Assembly (NCBI GenBank): GCA_020636255.1
Contig: JACJYE010000009.1
Location: forward strand, 1 to 64,000
Direction: 5' to 3'
DNA from: Lewinellaceae bacterium
Lineage (GTDB): Bacteria; Bacteroidota; Bacteroidia; Chitinophagales; Saprospiraceae
DNA: 64,000 nucleotides
Part shown: in pieces, positions 41,298-48,829 of the stretch
Numbering within the stretch: the first letter of the stretch is position 1
Layout of the letters: each line of letters starts with the position of its first letter
Notes under the pieces: model-generated
What the model saw: the letters and a program-made list of their open reading frames with translations, nothing else
Told to the model about the DNA's origin: nothing
Databases searched by the model: none
Made by a program: the position numbers and the translations under genes

Positions 41298-43438
41298 TGG
41301 AGGATGGAACCCGGCAAATAACGCGCCCTTTCACGGTAGCCCTTTTGGGTAACCCCAACTGTGGAAAGTCTTCGGTTTTCAACCAGCTTACCGGCCTTCG
41401 TCAGAAAGTAGGCAACTTCCCTGGGGTGACGGTCGATAAAAAACTGGGAAAAACGGCCCTGCCCGATAATACCGAAGTACAGATCGTTGATTTTCCGGGT
41501 ACTTACAGCTTTTATCCCACCTCACTTGATGAACGCATCGTCGTTCAAACCTTATCCAACCCCTTTGACGAGAACTATCCGGATGCGGCGGTATACATTG
41601 CCGACGTCACCAGGCTGGAGAAGCACCTCCTGTTGCTCACCCAGTTGCGCGACCTCGGCGTGCCGGTGATCCTGGCGCTCAACATGGCCGATGTGGCCGA
41701 CCGGGAAGGCGTAGAGGCTGATATCGCTTCGCTGAGCCGTGGCCTGGAAGTGCCTGTGGTCAAGCTGAGCGGCCGGACCGGTTTTGGCATAGAGGGCCTG
41801 AAGCGGGAGTTGCAGCGGCTGCACAGCGAACTGTCGTTCAAAAAGCCGCCGCCATTGTTTTATACCCCTGATGAAGCTATCCTGGCGACGGCTGAAGCGG
41901 CCCGGGAAATTGTGCCCGGCGCCAACCTATACCAGGGCCTGCTTGTTGCGCACCATTATGCCTGGCTGCCCTTCCTGACGGATGCGCAGCGCAGGCTGGT
42001 CGCCGATATCATTCAGCGCAACCGGTTTGAACCCCTGCGGTCGCAGGTCGACGAGACGATGCAGCGGTACGACAGGTTTACGCCCATCGTAAGGCGGGCC
42101 ATCCGCACACCCCTGCCGGCTGGCCGGCGCGTCACCGACAGGCTGGATGAGCTGCTCACCCATTCGGTTGCCGGCCCCGTGATCTTTTTTGCCCTCATGT
42201 TGCTCATCTTTCAGGCCATCTACACCTGGGCAACGTACCCGATGGACCTGATCGAGGCTTTTTTTGGCCTGGCCGGTACACTGGTGCAGGAGAACCTGCC
42301 CCAGAGCTGGTTTTCCGGGCTGCTGACCGACGGCATCCTGGCCGGGCTCGGAGGCATACTCGTGTTTATCCCGCAGATCGCCATCTTGTTTTTCCTGGTG
42401 TCCCTTTTGGAGGAAATAGGGTATATGGCGCGAGCAGCTTATATGTTCGACCGCCTGATGCAGTACTTCGGCCTGAACGGCAGGAGTATTGTAGCGCTTA
42501 TTTCCGGCGGTGCCTGTGCCATTCCGGCCATTATGAGCACCCGCACCATTGGCAACTGGCGGGAACGGCTGATCACGATACTGGTTACGCCGCTGATCAG
42601 TTGTTCGGCCCGCATACCGGTGTATACGGTGCTCATCGGGTTCGTCGTGCCACCAAAGATCGTAGGCGGCCTGTTCAACCTGCAGGGCCTTGCTTTTATG
42701 GGCCTGTACCTTTTGGGCCTTGCCGCGGCCCTGCTGTCCGCCCTGGTGTTCAAGTGGATACTGAAAACGCGGGAGCACAGCTATCTCATGCTCGAATTGC
42801 CGGAATACCGTGTGCCTGTGATGCGCAACGTCCTGCTGACAGTATGGGAAAAAGTGCGGTCATTTGTATGGGAAGCCGGGCGGATCATCATGGCGATCTC
42901 CATCGTCTTGTGGGTGCTGGCCAGCTACGGCCCCAAAGCCGATATGGATGCTGCCAGGCAACAGGCGCTGGTACAGGCCCGGGAGCAACAGCTCGGCGAA
43001 ACGGAAACGGAAAACCTCATCGCTGCCCGCAGGATCGAAGCTTCGTATGCCGGCCACATCGGCAAATTTATCGAGCCTGCTATCCGGCCTTTAGGGTTCG
43101 ACTGGAAGATCGGCATTGCACTGGTCACTTCCTTTGCCGCCCGTGAAGTGTTTGTCGGCACTATGGCCACCATTTACAGTATAGGCAGCGCCGACGATGA
43201 ATACTCGGTGCGCGACCGCATGGCCCAGGAACGCAACCCGATTACGGGGAAGCCGGCCTATACCCTTGCAGCATCGCTTTCATTACTGATCTTTTATGTA
43301 TTTGCCATGCAGTGCATGAGCACGCTGGCCGTTGTGCGCCGCGAGACCAAGAGCTGGAAATGGCCCCTGGTGCAGTTTGCCTACATGAGCGGCCTGGCCT
43401 ATCTGGGCAGCCTGCTCACCTACCAATTGTTAGCATAA
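41297..43438 (+). CDS. feoB: FeoB, ferrous iron transporter
   Basis: The protein of 713 residues has an N-terminal G domain (G1 GNPNCGKSS at 18-26, G3 DFPGTYSF, G4 NMADVADR) and a helical regulatory region. Two Gate-type membrane domains follow, with ISGGACAIPAIMSTRTI and LVTPLISCSARIPVYTVLI. The cysteine and metal-path motifs of FeoB are present. It drives Fe2+ uptake across the inner membrane. It overlaps feoA by one base. No FeoC or Fur gene is adjacent. Confidence 0.95.
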   Translation: MEDGTRQITRPFTVALLGNPNCGKSSVFNQLTGLRQKVGNFPGVTVDKKLGKTALPDNTEVQIVDFPGTYSFYPTSLDERIVVQTLSNPFDENYPDAAVYIADVTRLEKHLLLLTQLRDLGVPVILALNMADVADREGVEADIASLSRGLEVPVVKLSGRTGFGIEGLKRELQRLHSELSFKKPPPLFYTPDEAILATAEAAREIVPGANLYQGLLVAHHYAWLPFLTDAQRRLVADIIQRNRFEPLRSQVDETMQRYDRFTPIVRRAIRTPLPAGRRVTDRLDELLTHSVAGPVIFFALMLLIFQAIYTWATYPMDLIEAFFGLAGTLVQENLPQSWFSGLLTDGILAGLGGILVFIPQIAILFFLVSLLEEIGYMARAAYMFDRLMQYFGLNGRSIVALISGGACAIPAIMSTRTIGNWRERLITILVTPLISCSARIPVYTVLIGFVVPPKIVGGLFNLQGLAFMGLYLLGLAAALLSALVFKWILKTREHSYLMLELPEYRVPVMRNVLLTVWEKVRSFVWEAGRIIMAISIVLWVLASYGPKADMDAARQQALVQAREQQLGETETENLIAARRIEASYAGHIGKFIEPAIRPLGFDWKIGIALVTSFAAREVFVGTMATIYSIGSADDEYSVRDRMAQERNPITGKPAYTLAASLSLLIFYVFAMQCMSTLAVVRRETKSWKWPLVQFAYMSGLAYLGSLLTYQLLA

Positions 43439-43515
43439 ACTTAAAGCACTTGTGTTCTTGTCGATCAATCCTTATTTTGGCAAAACCAAAATAACGGAAA
43501 CCAATCTACAGAGAT

Positions 43516-44283
43516 ATGTTATACAAACTAAGCCTTTCAACCCTGTTCATTCTTGCCGTATTGGCCTTACACGCTCAGGATGATGAATCTTACCCCGCGC
43601 CCGCACCGCCTCCCGGCGTAGAAGTCTATTCCACATCCGGAGGCGACCTGATCTTCTCCTTTGCCGATGTCAGCAGCGACAATGCCAGTGTGCGTTCAAA
43701 CCTGCGGTTTTCCGCTTTTTTCCACATAGGCGAGTTCTGGCACTTCGATTTCACCAACAGCTTCGGCATGTTCACGGGCGTCGGCCTGCGCAATGTCGGT
43801 ATCATCACCAAAGACGACGGTATCGTAATAGGGGAACATACCCGGTTCCTCGACCCGTACCCGTCTGACGTGAAGATAAAACGCCGGTCCTATTCGCTGG
43901 GCGTGCCGCTGGCTTTCAAAATCGGCAACTTAAAGCGCCGCACCTTCGTCTATGCCGGTGGCGAGGCCGAGCTGATGTTCCACTACAAGGAAAAGCTTTT
44001 CATCGACGGGGATAAGGAGGATAAGTTCAACGAATGGTTCAGCGATCGCACCAACATCATCAACCCTTCTCTTTTTGGCGGCATACAACTGCCGGGAGGG
44101 CTTAATGTGAAGTTTAAATACTACCTTCTGGATTTCCTGAACCCGGATTATGCCGAGCGGATCGACGGCGTAGTGGTACACCCCTATCAGGGCCTTGAAA
44201 CCCAGATGTTCTACATTTCCCTGGCCTGGAACCTCCGCAACCGCTCCAAGAGGAATATCGATATGCCCGACGACAGGACCTGA
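43516..44283 (+). CDS. Outer-membrane beta-barrel protein, unassigned
   Basis: The protein of 255 residues has a signal peptide (LSTLFILAVLALHAQ, cut near 20) and a series of amphipathic strands ending in aromatic or hydrophobic residues (GVPLAFKIGNLKRRTFVYAG, GLNVKFKYYLLDFLN, MFYISLAWNL). This is the usual look of a Bacteroidota outer-membrane barrel of about 8-10 strands. No specific family is evident. It is downstream of feoB, but a separate promoter is likely. Confidence 0.7.
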   Translation: MLYKLSLSTLFILAVLALHAQDDESYPAPAPPPGVEVYSTSGGDLIFSFADVSSDNASVRSNLRFSAFFHIGEFWHFDFTNSFGMFTGVGLRNVGIITKDDGIVIGEHTRFLDPYPSDVKIKRRSYSLGVPLAFKIGNLKRRTFVYAGGEAELMFHYKEKLFIDGDKEDKFNEWFSDRTNIINPSLFGGIQLPGGLNVKFKYYLLDFLNPDYAERIDGVVVHPYQGLETQMFYISLAWNLRNRSKRNIDMPDDRT

Positions 44284-44303
44284 GGTTGCCTGAACGGCTG
44301 CTA

Positions 44304-44684
44304 CTACTCGTAGCCTACCAGCTCGATGAGGTATGCGCCATTATACCCCAGCCTGATCAGCTCATTCTTCAGTTGCTCCGCGTCAGCCTTGTTGCGGAAT
44401 GTGTCGCGCGACTCCACGACCCACACCTGTTCACAGGGGCGCCAGCGGGCCACCAGCTTTTTGTGAAAGGGAAAATCACGAGGGTGGGTGAACTTCAGAA
44501 TGGCGACCTGTATCTTGTATTCGGTAACCGGGCTGGTGCTGAACTGGGGCAACGGAGTACTGGGTGGGACGGACTTTTCGTAGCTTAAGGGGAGTTCGTC
44601 GCAGTAGGCAGGGCGCGCAGGGGCCTGTGCCCGGGACAGGAGCGGAATAAGAAAAAACACTGAAAGCAAGGCGAGTCTCGTCAT
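44304..44684 (-). CDS. Exported SPOR-domain-like protein
   Basis: The protein of 126 residues has a signal peptide (LALLSVFFLIPLLSRAQ) and a C-terminal region like a SPOR domain: YKIQVAILKFTHPRDFPF, then VWVVESRDTFRNKADAEQLK and NELIRLGYNGAYLI. SPOR domains bind denuded peptidoglycan at division sites. Only one repeat is present. It converges with the barrel gene (20-bp gap) and diverges from the dipeptidase gene. Confidence 0.7.
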   Translation of the reverse strand: MTRLALLSVFFLIPLLSRAQAPARPAYCDELPLSYEKSVPPSTPLPQFSTSPVTEYKIQVAILKFTHPRDFPFHKKLVARWRPCEQVWVVESRDTFRNKADAEQLKNELIRLGYNGAYLIELVGYE

Positions 44685-44716
44685 GGATGTATATTGTTTA
44701 ATGAGATGTAATTTAA

Positions 44717-44771
44717 GAGCTGGTTTGGAGGCCGCACTTTGGGATAAAAAGTGCGGCCTCCAAACCAGCTC
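44717..44771. repeat. Near-perfect 55-bp palindrome between divergent genes
   Basis: Arms of 23 bp (GAGCTGGTTTGGAGGCCGCAC plus TT, and the complement) are perfect, with a 9-base centre. It lies upstream of both flanking genes, so it is not an ordinary terminator. The outer GAGCTGGTTTGGAG resembles CTCCAAACAAGCTC at 62092 and related strings elsewhere in this window, which marks it as a repeat family. Confidence 0.75.
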
Positions 44772-44981
44772 TAAGACGCATTTTCGCGCAAACGGCCTCT
44801 GATCCGAAGGGGCTATCTTTAGAATTTCTACGTAGCTACTGGAAAAATAACCCTTTTTGCGTTGATGCAGATAGGAAGGCTACAAAATATTTGATCGCCC
44901 CGCATGAATAAACCTGCCCTGCTAACCCGCCTTACTTCACGGGGATTCCTTAATTTAGCTGCCAACATATACGAGAGAAGT

Positions 44982-46217
44982 ATGAACAACTTGTCCGGAT
45001 CCGCTGCCCTGTTATTCCTTATCTGTTTTGCCGGCCTGACGGCCGTTCATGCCCAGCCTTCCGATACCCGCCTTCACAGAAAGGCGGAAAAACTGGCTCA
45101 CAAATTCATTATTACCGACGGGCATGTCGATCTTCCTTACCGGCTTAGGGTACAGAATTTCAGGTTGGAAAGAGAATATATCGGCATCCCCATCCAAACG
45201 GAAAAAGGCGATTTCGATTACGTCCGCGCCAAAAAGGGCGGGCTCGACGCTCCTTTTATGTCCATTTATATTCCAGCTTCTTATCAGGATGGCCGCGCCA
45301 AGATGCTGGCCGACACCCTGATCGATATGGTGGAAAGCATCATCACGGCCTATCCGGATAAATTCGCCCCCGGGCGCTCGCCGGACGAGGTCGACAGTAA
45401 CTTCAAAAAAGGGCTCATCTCCCTCCCGATGGGTATGGAGAACGGCGCGCCCATTGAAGGCGACCTGAAAAACGTACAGTATTTTTTTGACCGCGGTATC
45501 CGCTATATCACCCTCACCCATAGCAAGGACAACCACATTTGCGATTCTTCCTACGATACCACCCATACCTGGAATGGCCTGAGCCCCTTTGGCAGGGAAG
45601 TTGTACTCGAAATGAACCGGGTAGGCATTATGGTCGACATTTCTCACGTTTCCGACAGCACTTTCTGGCAGGTGATGGAGGCCTCGAAGGCGCCCTGTAT
45701 CGCCTCCCATTCGTCTTGCAGAAAATACACACCGGGCTTTGAGCGCAATATGAACGACGACATGATCCGCCGCATGAAAGAGAACGGCGGTGTGATCCAG
45801 GTCAACTTCGGCACCGACTTCCTCGACGGGAAACTGAGCGCGCAGAACGATAAAAAACGCAATGAATTGAGGGCCCTGCTAGCGGAAAAGAACCTGGTTC
45901 CCGATTCGCCCGACGCGGCCCCTATCATCGAACAGTTCAGGAAGGACAACCCCACGCTTTATGCAGATGTCCAGCTGGTAGCCGACCATATCGGCCACGT
46001 GGTAAGCCTGGCCGGTATCGACCACGTGGGTATAGGGTCCGATTTTGACGGGGTGGGGGATTCGCTGCCTACGGGGCTGAAGGATGTGTCGCAGTATCCG
46101 AACCTCATAGCTGAACTGCTCAGCCGGGGTTATTCGAAGGAGGATATCGCCAAGATATGCTACAAGAACGTATGGCGGGTATGGCGGGAAGTGGAACAGA
46201 TAGCGGAAAAAATGTGA
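44982..46217 (+). CDS. Membrane-dipeptidase family (M19) zinc peptidase, secreted
   Basis: The protein of 411 residues has a signal peptide (LLFLICFAGLTAVHAQ) and the renal-dipeptidase fold. Metal ligands are H48 and D50 (TDGHVDLP), then a bridging Glu region, two His in VDISHVSDSTF and IASHSSCRKY, and the Asp in GIGSDFDGVGD. It should split dipeptides, including D-amino-acid ones, in the periplasm. The frame is open to 44904, but the chosen ATG puts the signal peptide at the N-terminus. The next gene also encodes a secreted peptidase. Confidence 0.88.
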   Translation: MNNLSGSAALLFLICFAGLTAVHAQPSDTRLHRKAEKLAHKFIITDGHVDLPYRLRVQNFRLEREYIGIPIQTEKGDFDYVRAKKGGLDAPFMSIYIPASYQDGRAKMLADTLIDMVESIITAYPDKFAPGRSPDEVDSNFKKGLISLPMGMENGAPIEGDLKNVQYFFDRGIRYITLTHSKDNHICDSSYDTTHTWNGLSPFGREVVLEMNRVGIMVDISHVSDSTFWQVMEASKAPCIASHSSCRKYTPGFERNMNDDMIRRMKENGGVIQVNFGTDFLDGKLSAQNDKKRNELRALLAEKNLVPDSPDAAPIIEQFRKDNPTLYADVQLVADHIGHVVSLAGIDHVGIGSDFDGVGDSLPTGLKDVSQYPNLIAELLSRGYSKEDIAKICYKNVWRVWREVEQIAEKM

Positions 46218-46253
46218 AGACAGTCATTATAAAAACGTTTGAAAAACCTGATA

Positions 46254-47528
46254 ATGAAGCGATTTCTTCAACTGGCCTGCGCCCTGTTGCTGCCGGCCGC
46301 ACTGCTCGCCCAGCCCACTGCGCTGGAGCAGGCGCTTTTCAACCTGCCCGACGTCATTTTCAAAAAGATCGATACCCCTAAAGGTTTCGAGGCTGCCTAT
46401 GAATTGAGCATCCGACAGCCTGTCGACCACCAGGACCCTGGTAAGGGGTATTTCTATCAACGGGCCTATCTGTCGCACCGCAGCTTCGATGCGCCTATGG
46501 TGATCGCCACAGAAGGTTATAATGTCCCCTTCAACCGCATGTACGAGCTGTCGGATTACCTCGATGCCAACCAGGTTGACGTGGAACACCGTTATTTCGG
46601 CGCTTCTTCACCCAGCAGCCTCGACTACGGCTACCTCAATCTGGAACAGGCCACCGCCGACCTCCACCACATCCGCGAGCTGCTGGGGCAAATTTACGGT
46701 AAGGCCTGGGTGAGCACCGGCATCAGCAAAGGGGGCCAGACGACGATCTTTTACCGTTACTTTTATCCGGATGACGTGGCCGCTTCCGTGCCTTACGTCG
46801 CTCCGCTCAACCTGGAGCTCAAAGACAAGCGAATCTATGCCTTCCTCGATACCGTTGGCTCCGATGCCTGCCGCGACGCCATACGCCAGGTACAGCTGCG
46901 GCTCCTGAAAGAACGCGATAAGGTGATGCCTTTGCTCCGGTGGTATGCCAAAGGCGCCAAAGAATCTTTTTCCTACCTCACTATGGAGCAGGCTTTTGAA
47001 TATGGCATCCTGGAATATCCCTTTTCTTTCTGGCAGATGGGCTTCGACTGCGACGCCATCCCCGATGCTAAAAAAGATGGCCTGGAAAAACTGCTGGACC
47101 ACTTCGTGGAGGTCGTAGGCTTATCTTTCTTCAATGACGAAACGATGCAGGGGTATGCCTCGCACTACTGGCAGGCGGGTACCCAGATGGGCTATTATGG
47201 TTACGAAACGGATGATTTTAAAGGCCTGCTCAAGGTGTTGTCGGGCGAGCCCAGCGCGGTGTTCATGCCCGGCAAGGCGCCTATGACGTTCGAACCTACG
47301 CTGGTGCGCAAGGTTTCGGAATGGCTGCAAAGCCAGGGCAACCGGTTTATCTACATTTACGGTGGCAGCGATACCTGGTCGGCCACCGGCGTCCCGGCCT
47401 CTGATAAGGTTGACGCGCACTGGTATGTATTGCCCGGGGAGAACCACCGCACGGCGCGCATCCGCAATATGAGCGAAGAAGATCAGAAAAAGCTCATAGG
47501 CGAACTCGAGGCCTGGATGGGAGAGTAG
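46254..47528 (+). CDS. Secreted serine peptidase, S37/S28-like (tripeptidyl aminopeptidase type)
   Basis: The protein of 424 residues has a signal peptide (FLQLACALLLPAALLAQ) and an alpha/beta-hydrolase fold. The nucleophile is S158 in STGISKGGQT. Other family blocks are QPVDHQDPGKGYFYQRAYLS, VDVEHRYFGASSP and, near the end, YIYGGSDTWSATG and GENHRTARI, which supply the Asp and His. It probably removes tripeptides from secreted or dietary proteins. It starts 36 bp after the dipeptidase stop, so the two form a peptide-degrading pair. Confidence 0.82.
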   Translation: MKRFLQLACALLLPAALLAQPTALEQALFNLPDVIFKKIDTPKGFEAAYELSIRQPVDHQDPGKGYFYQRAYLSHRSFDAPMVIATEGYNVPFNRMYELSDYLDANQVDVEHRYFGASSPSSLDYGYLNLEQATADLHHIRELLGQIYGKAWVSTGISKGGQTTIFYRYFYPDDVAASVPYVAPLNLELKDKRIYAFLDTVGSDACRDAIRQVQLRLLKERDKVMPLLRWYAKGAKESFSYLTMEQAFEYGILEYPFSFWQMGFDCDAIPDAKKDGLEKLLDHFVEVVGLSFFNDETMQGYASHYWQAGTQMGYYGYETDDFKGLLKVLSGEPSAVFMPGKAPMTFEPTLVRKVSEWLQSQGNRFIYIYGGSDTWSATGVPASDKVDAHWYVLPGENHRTARIRNMSEEDQKKLIGELEAWMGE

Positions 47529-47573
47529 CCCTTGAGCACCCAAAAGAATAACTCAATTTTGAAAATAAGAAAC

Positions 47574-48665
47574 ATGAGAGCTACCATACTGACCTTTTGT
47601 TTTATGATCGCCAGTGCTGCGCTGGGCCTGGCGCAGGAGGGTACTACTGTTGCCGACGGCGATACGACGATCTATCAGGCTGTGGAAGAAATGCCCCGCT
47701 TCCCGGCATGCGAAAAGCTGGACACCACGATAGAGGTAAAGAACCAGTGTGCTCAGCAGGCCCTGCTGGCATTTATGTACCAGAATATCATTTATCCGCA
47801 GGAGGCGCGCGAGAACGGTAATGAAGGCACGGTTGTAGCAAGTTTTGTAGTGGAAAAAGACGGCGGCATGAGCAATTTCGATGTGTTGCGAGACATTGGC
47901 GGAGGCTGCGGCGTTGAGGTGCTCAGGGTGCTCGAAGGCTTACAGTCCCTGGGGGTGAAATGGGTGCCTGGCCGCAAGGACGGTATGGCCGTCCGCACCC
48001 GCTTTACACTGCCGATCAAGTTCAAGCTGGAGGAACTGCCGCCCTATACCGTCGCCGGGCGCGATACTGTTTATACCGAATTTGAAAAACCACTGGCTTT
48101 CAAAGGAGGCGACGAAGCCCTCGAAGCCTACCTCAACGAGCGGCTGAAATACCCCGAAGGGTGGGAGGATAGCTGCCGGGTGGGCCGCATCGACGTACAG
48201 GTGCTGGTGCGCCCCAGCGGCGAGGCCCGCATCCTCGACATGACGGACTACAACAACCTGGGCTTCGATTTCTGGTACGAGGCCATCGACGCGGCAACGT
48301 CCACTTATGGCAAGTGGGAACCTGCTACCTACGAAGGCCGTGCCGTAACTGCTGCCTACGACCTCCGCCTGCCTTTTATCCCTCAAGCTGCGGGATGCCA
48401 GCAACAGGTGAAGGCCTACGAGAAGGCCAATGCACTGGGTGAAGAAGGCGCCCGCCTGTTTAATGAAGGCGACAAGGAAGGCGGCCTGGCGAAGATGTCG
48501 GAGGCCATCACGCTGTTTGCCGGCGATGCAGGCCTGCTGCTCATGCGCGGCCAGGCCTATCTCGACCTTAAGCGCTTCCCCGAAGCCTGCGCCGACCTCA
48601 GCCGCGCCCGCGAGATATCGCTGGTGGACTGGTACGACGGAGTGCTGCCCGTGATCTGCAGGTAG
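47574..48665 (+). CDS. Exported protein with two TonB C-terminal-like domains and a TPR end
   Basis: The protein of 363 residues has a signal peptide (ILTFCFMIASAALGLAQ). A first TonB-C-like domain (about 35-165) contains YPQEARENGNEGTVVASFVV. A second, weaker one (about 175-285) contains KYPEGWEDSCRVGRIDVQVL. A short TPR region (about 290-355) follows, with NALGEEGARLFNEGDKEGGL. It has no membrane anchor or proline-rich spacer, so it is not a full TonB. Proteins of this shape are common in Bacteroidota and of unknown role. The five tandem hairpins begin just after its stop. Confidence 0.75.
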   Translation: MRATILTFCFMIASAALGLAQEGTTVADGDTTIYQAVEEMPRFPACEKLDTTIEVKNQCAQQALLAFMYQNIIYPQEARENGNEGTVVASFVVEKDGGMSNFDVLRDIGGGCGVEVLRVLEGLQSLGVKWVPGRKDGMAVRTRFTLPIKFKLEELPPYTVAGRDTVYTEFEKPLAFKGGDEALEAYLNERLKYPEGWEDSCRVGRIDVQVLVRPSGEARILDMTDYNNLGFDFWYEAIDAATSTYGKWEPATYEGRAVTAAYDLRLPFIPQAAGCQQQVKAYEKANALGEEGARLFNEGDKEGGLAKMSEAITLFAGDAGLLLMRGQAYLDLKRFPEACADLSRAREISLVDWYDGVLPVICR

Positions 48666-48668
48666 CCG

Positions 48669-48825
48669 TACCTCGAAGCTTCTGCTTCGAGTAAAGATAA
48701 AGTACTTCGAAGCTTCTGCTTCGAGTAAAGATAAAGTACTTCGAAGCTTCTGCTTCGAGTAAAGATAAAGTACTTCGAAGCTTCTGCTTCGAGTAAAGAT
48801 AAAGTACCTCGAAGCTTCTGCTTCA
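48669..48825. repeat. Tandem array of a 34-bp unit, about 4.6 copies
   Basis: Units start at 48669, 48703, 48737, 48771 and 48805. Each holds a small hairpin, CGAAGCTTCTGCTTCG, and the spacer AGTAAAGATAAAGTA. Units differ by one base (TACC or TACT at the start). There is no variable spacer, so it is not CRISPR. It sits between two convergent genes and may end transcription from either side. Confidence 0.85.
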
Positions 48826-48829
48826 ATAG

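Noticed and set aside
44717..44771. Rho-independent terminator
   Set aside because: It sits upstream of both flanking genes, which point away from it, and no T-run follows the stem.
48669..48825. CRISPR-like array
   Set aside because: Units are directly adjacent and identical throughout, with no variable spacers and no cas genes. It is an ordinary tandem repeat.
48557..48826. Minus-strand frame with repeated LLEAEAS-like peptide
   Set aside because: The repetition only reflects the 34-bp DNA repeats read in one frame. There is no start context, and it overlaps the end of a real gene.
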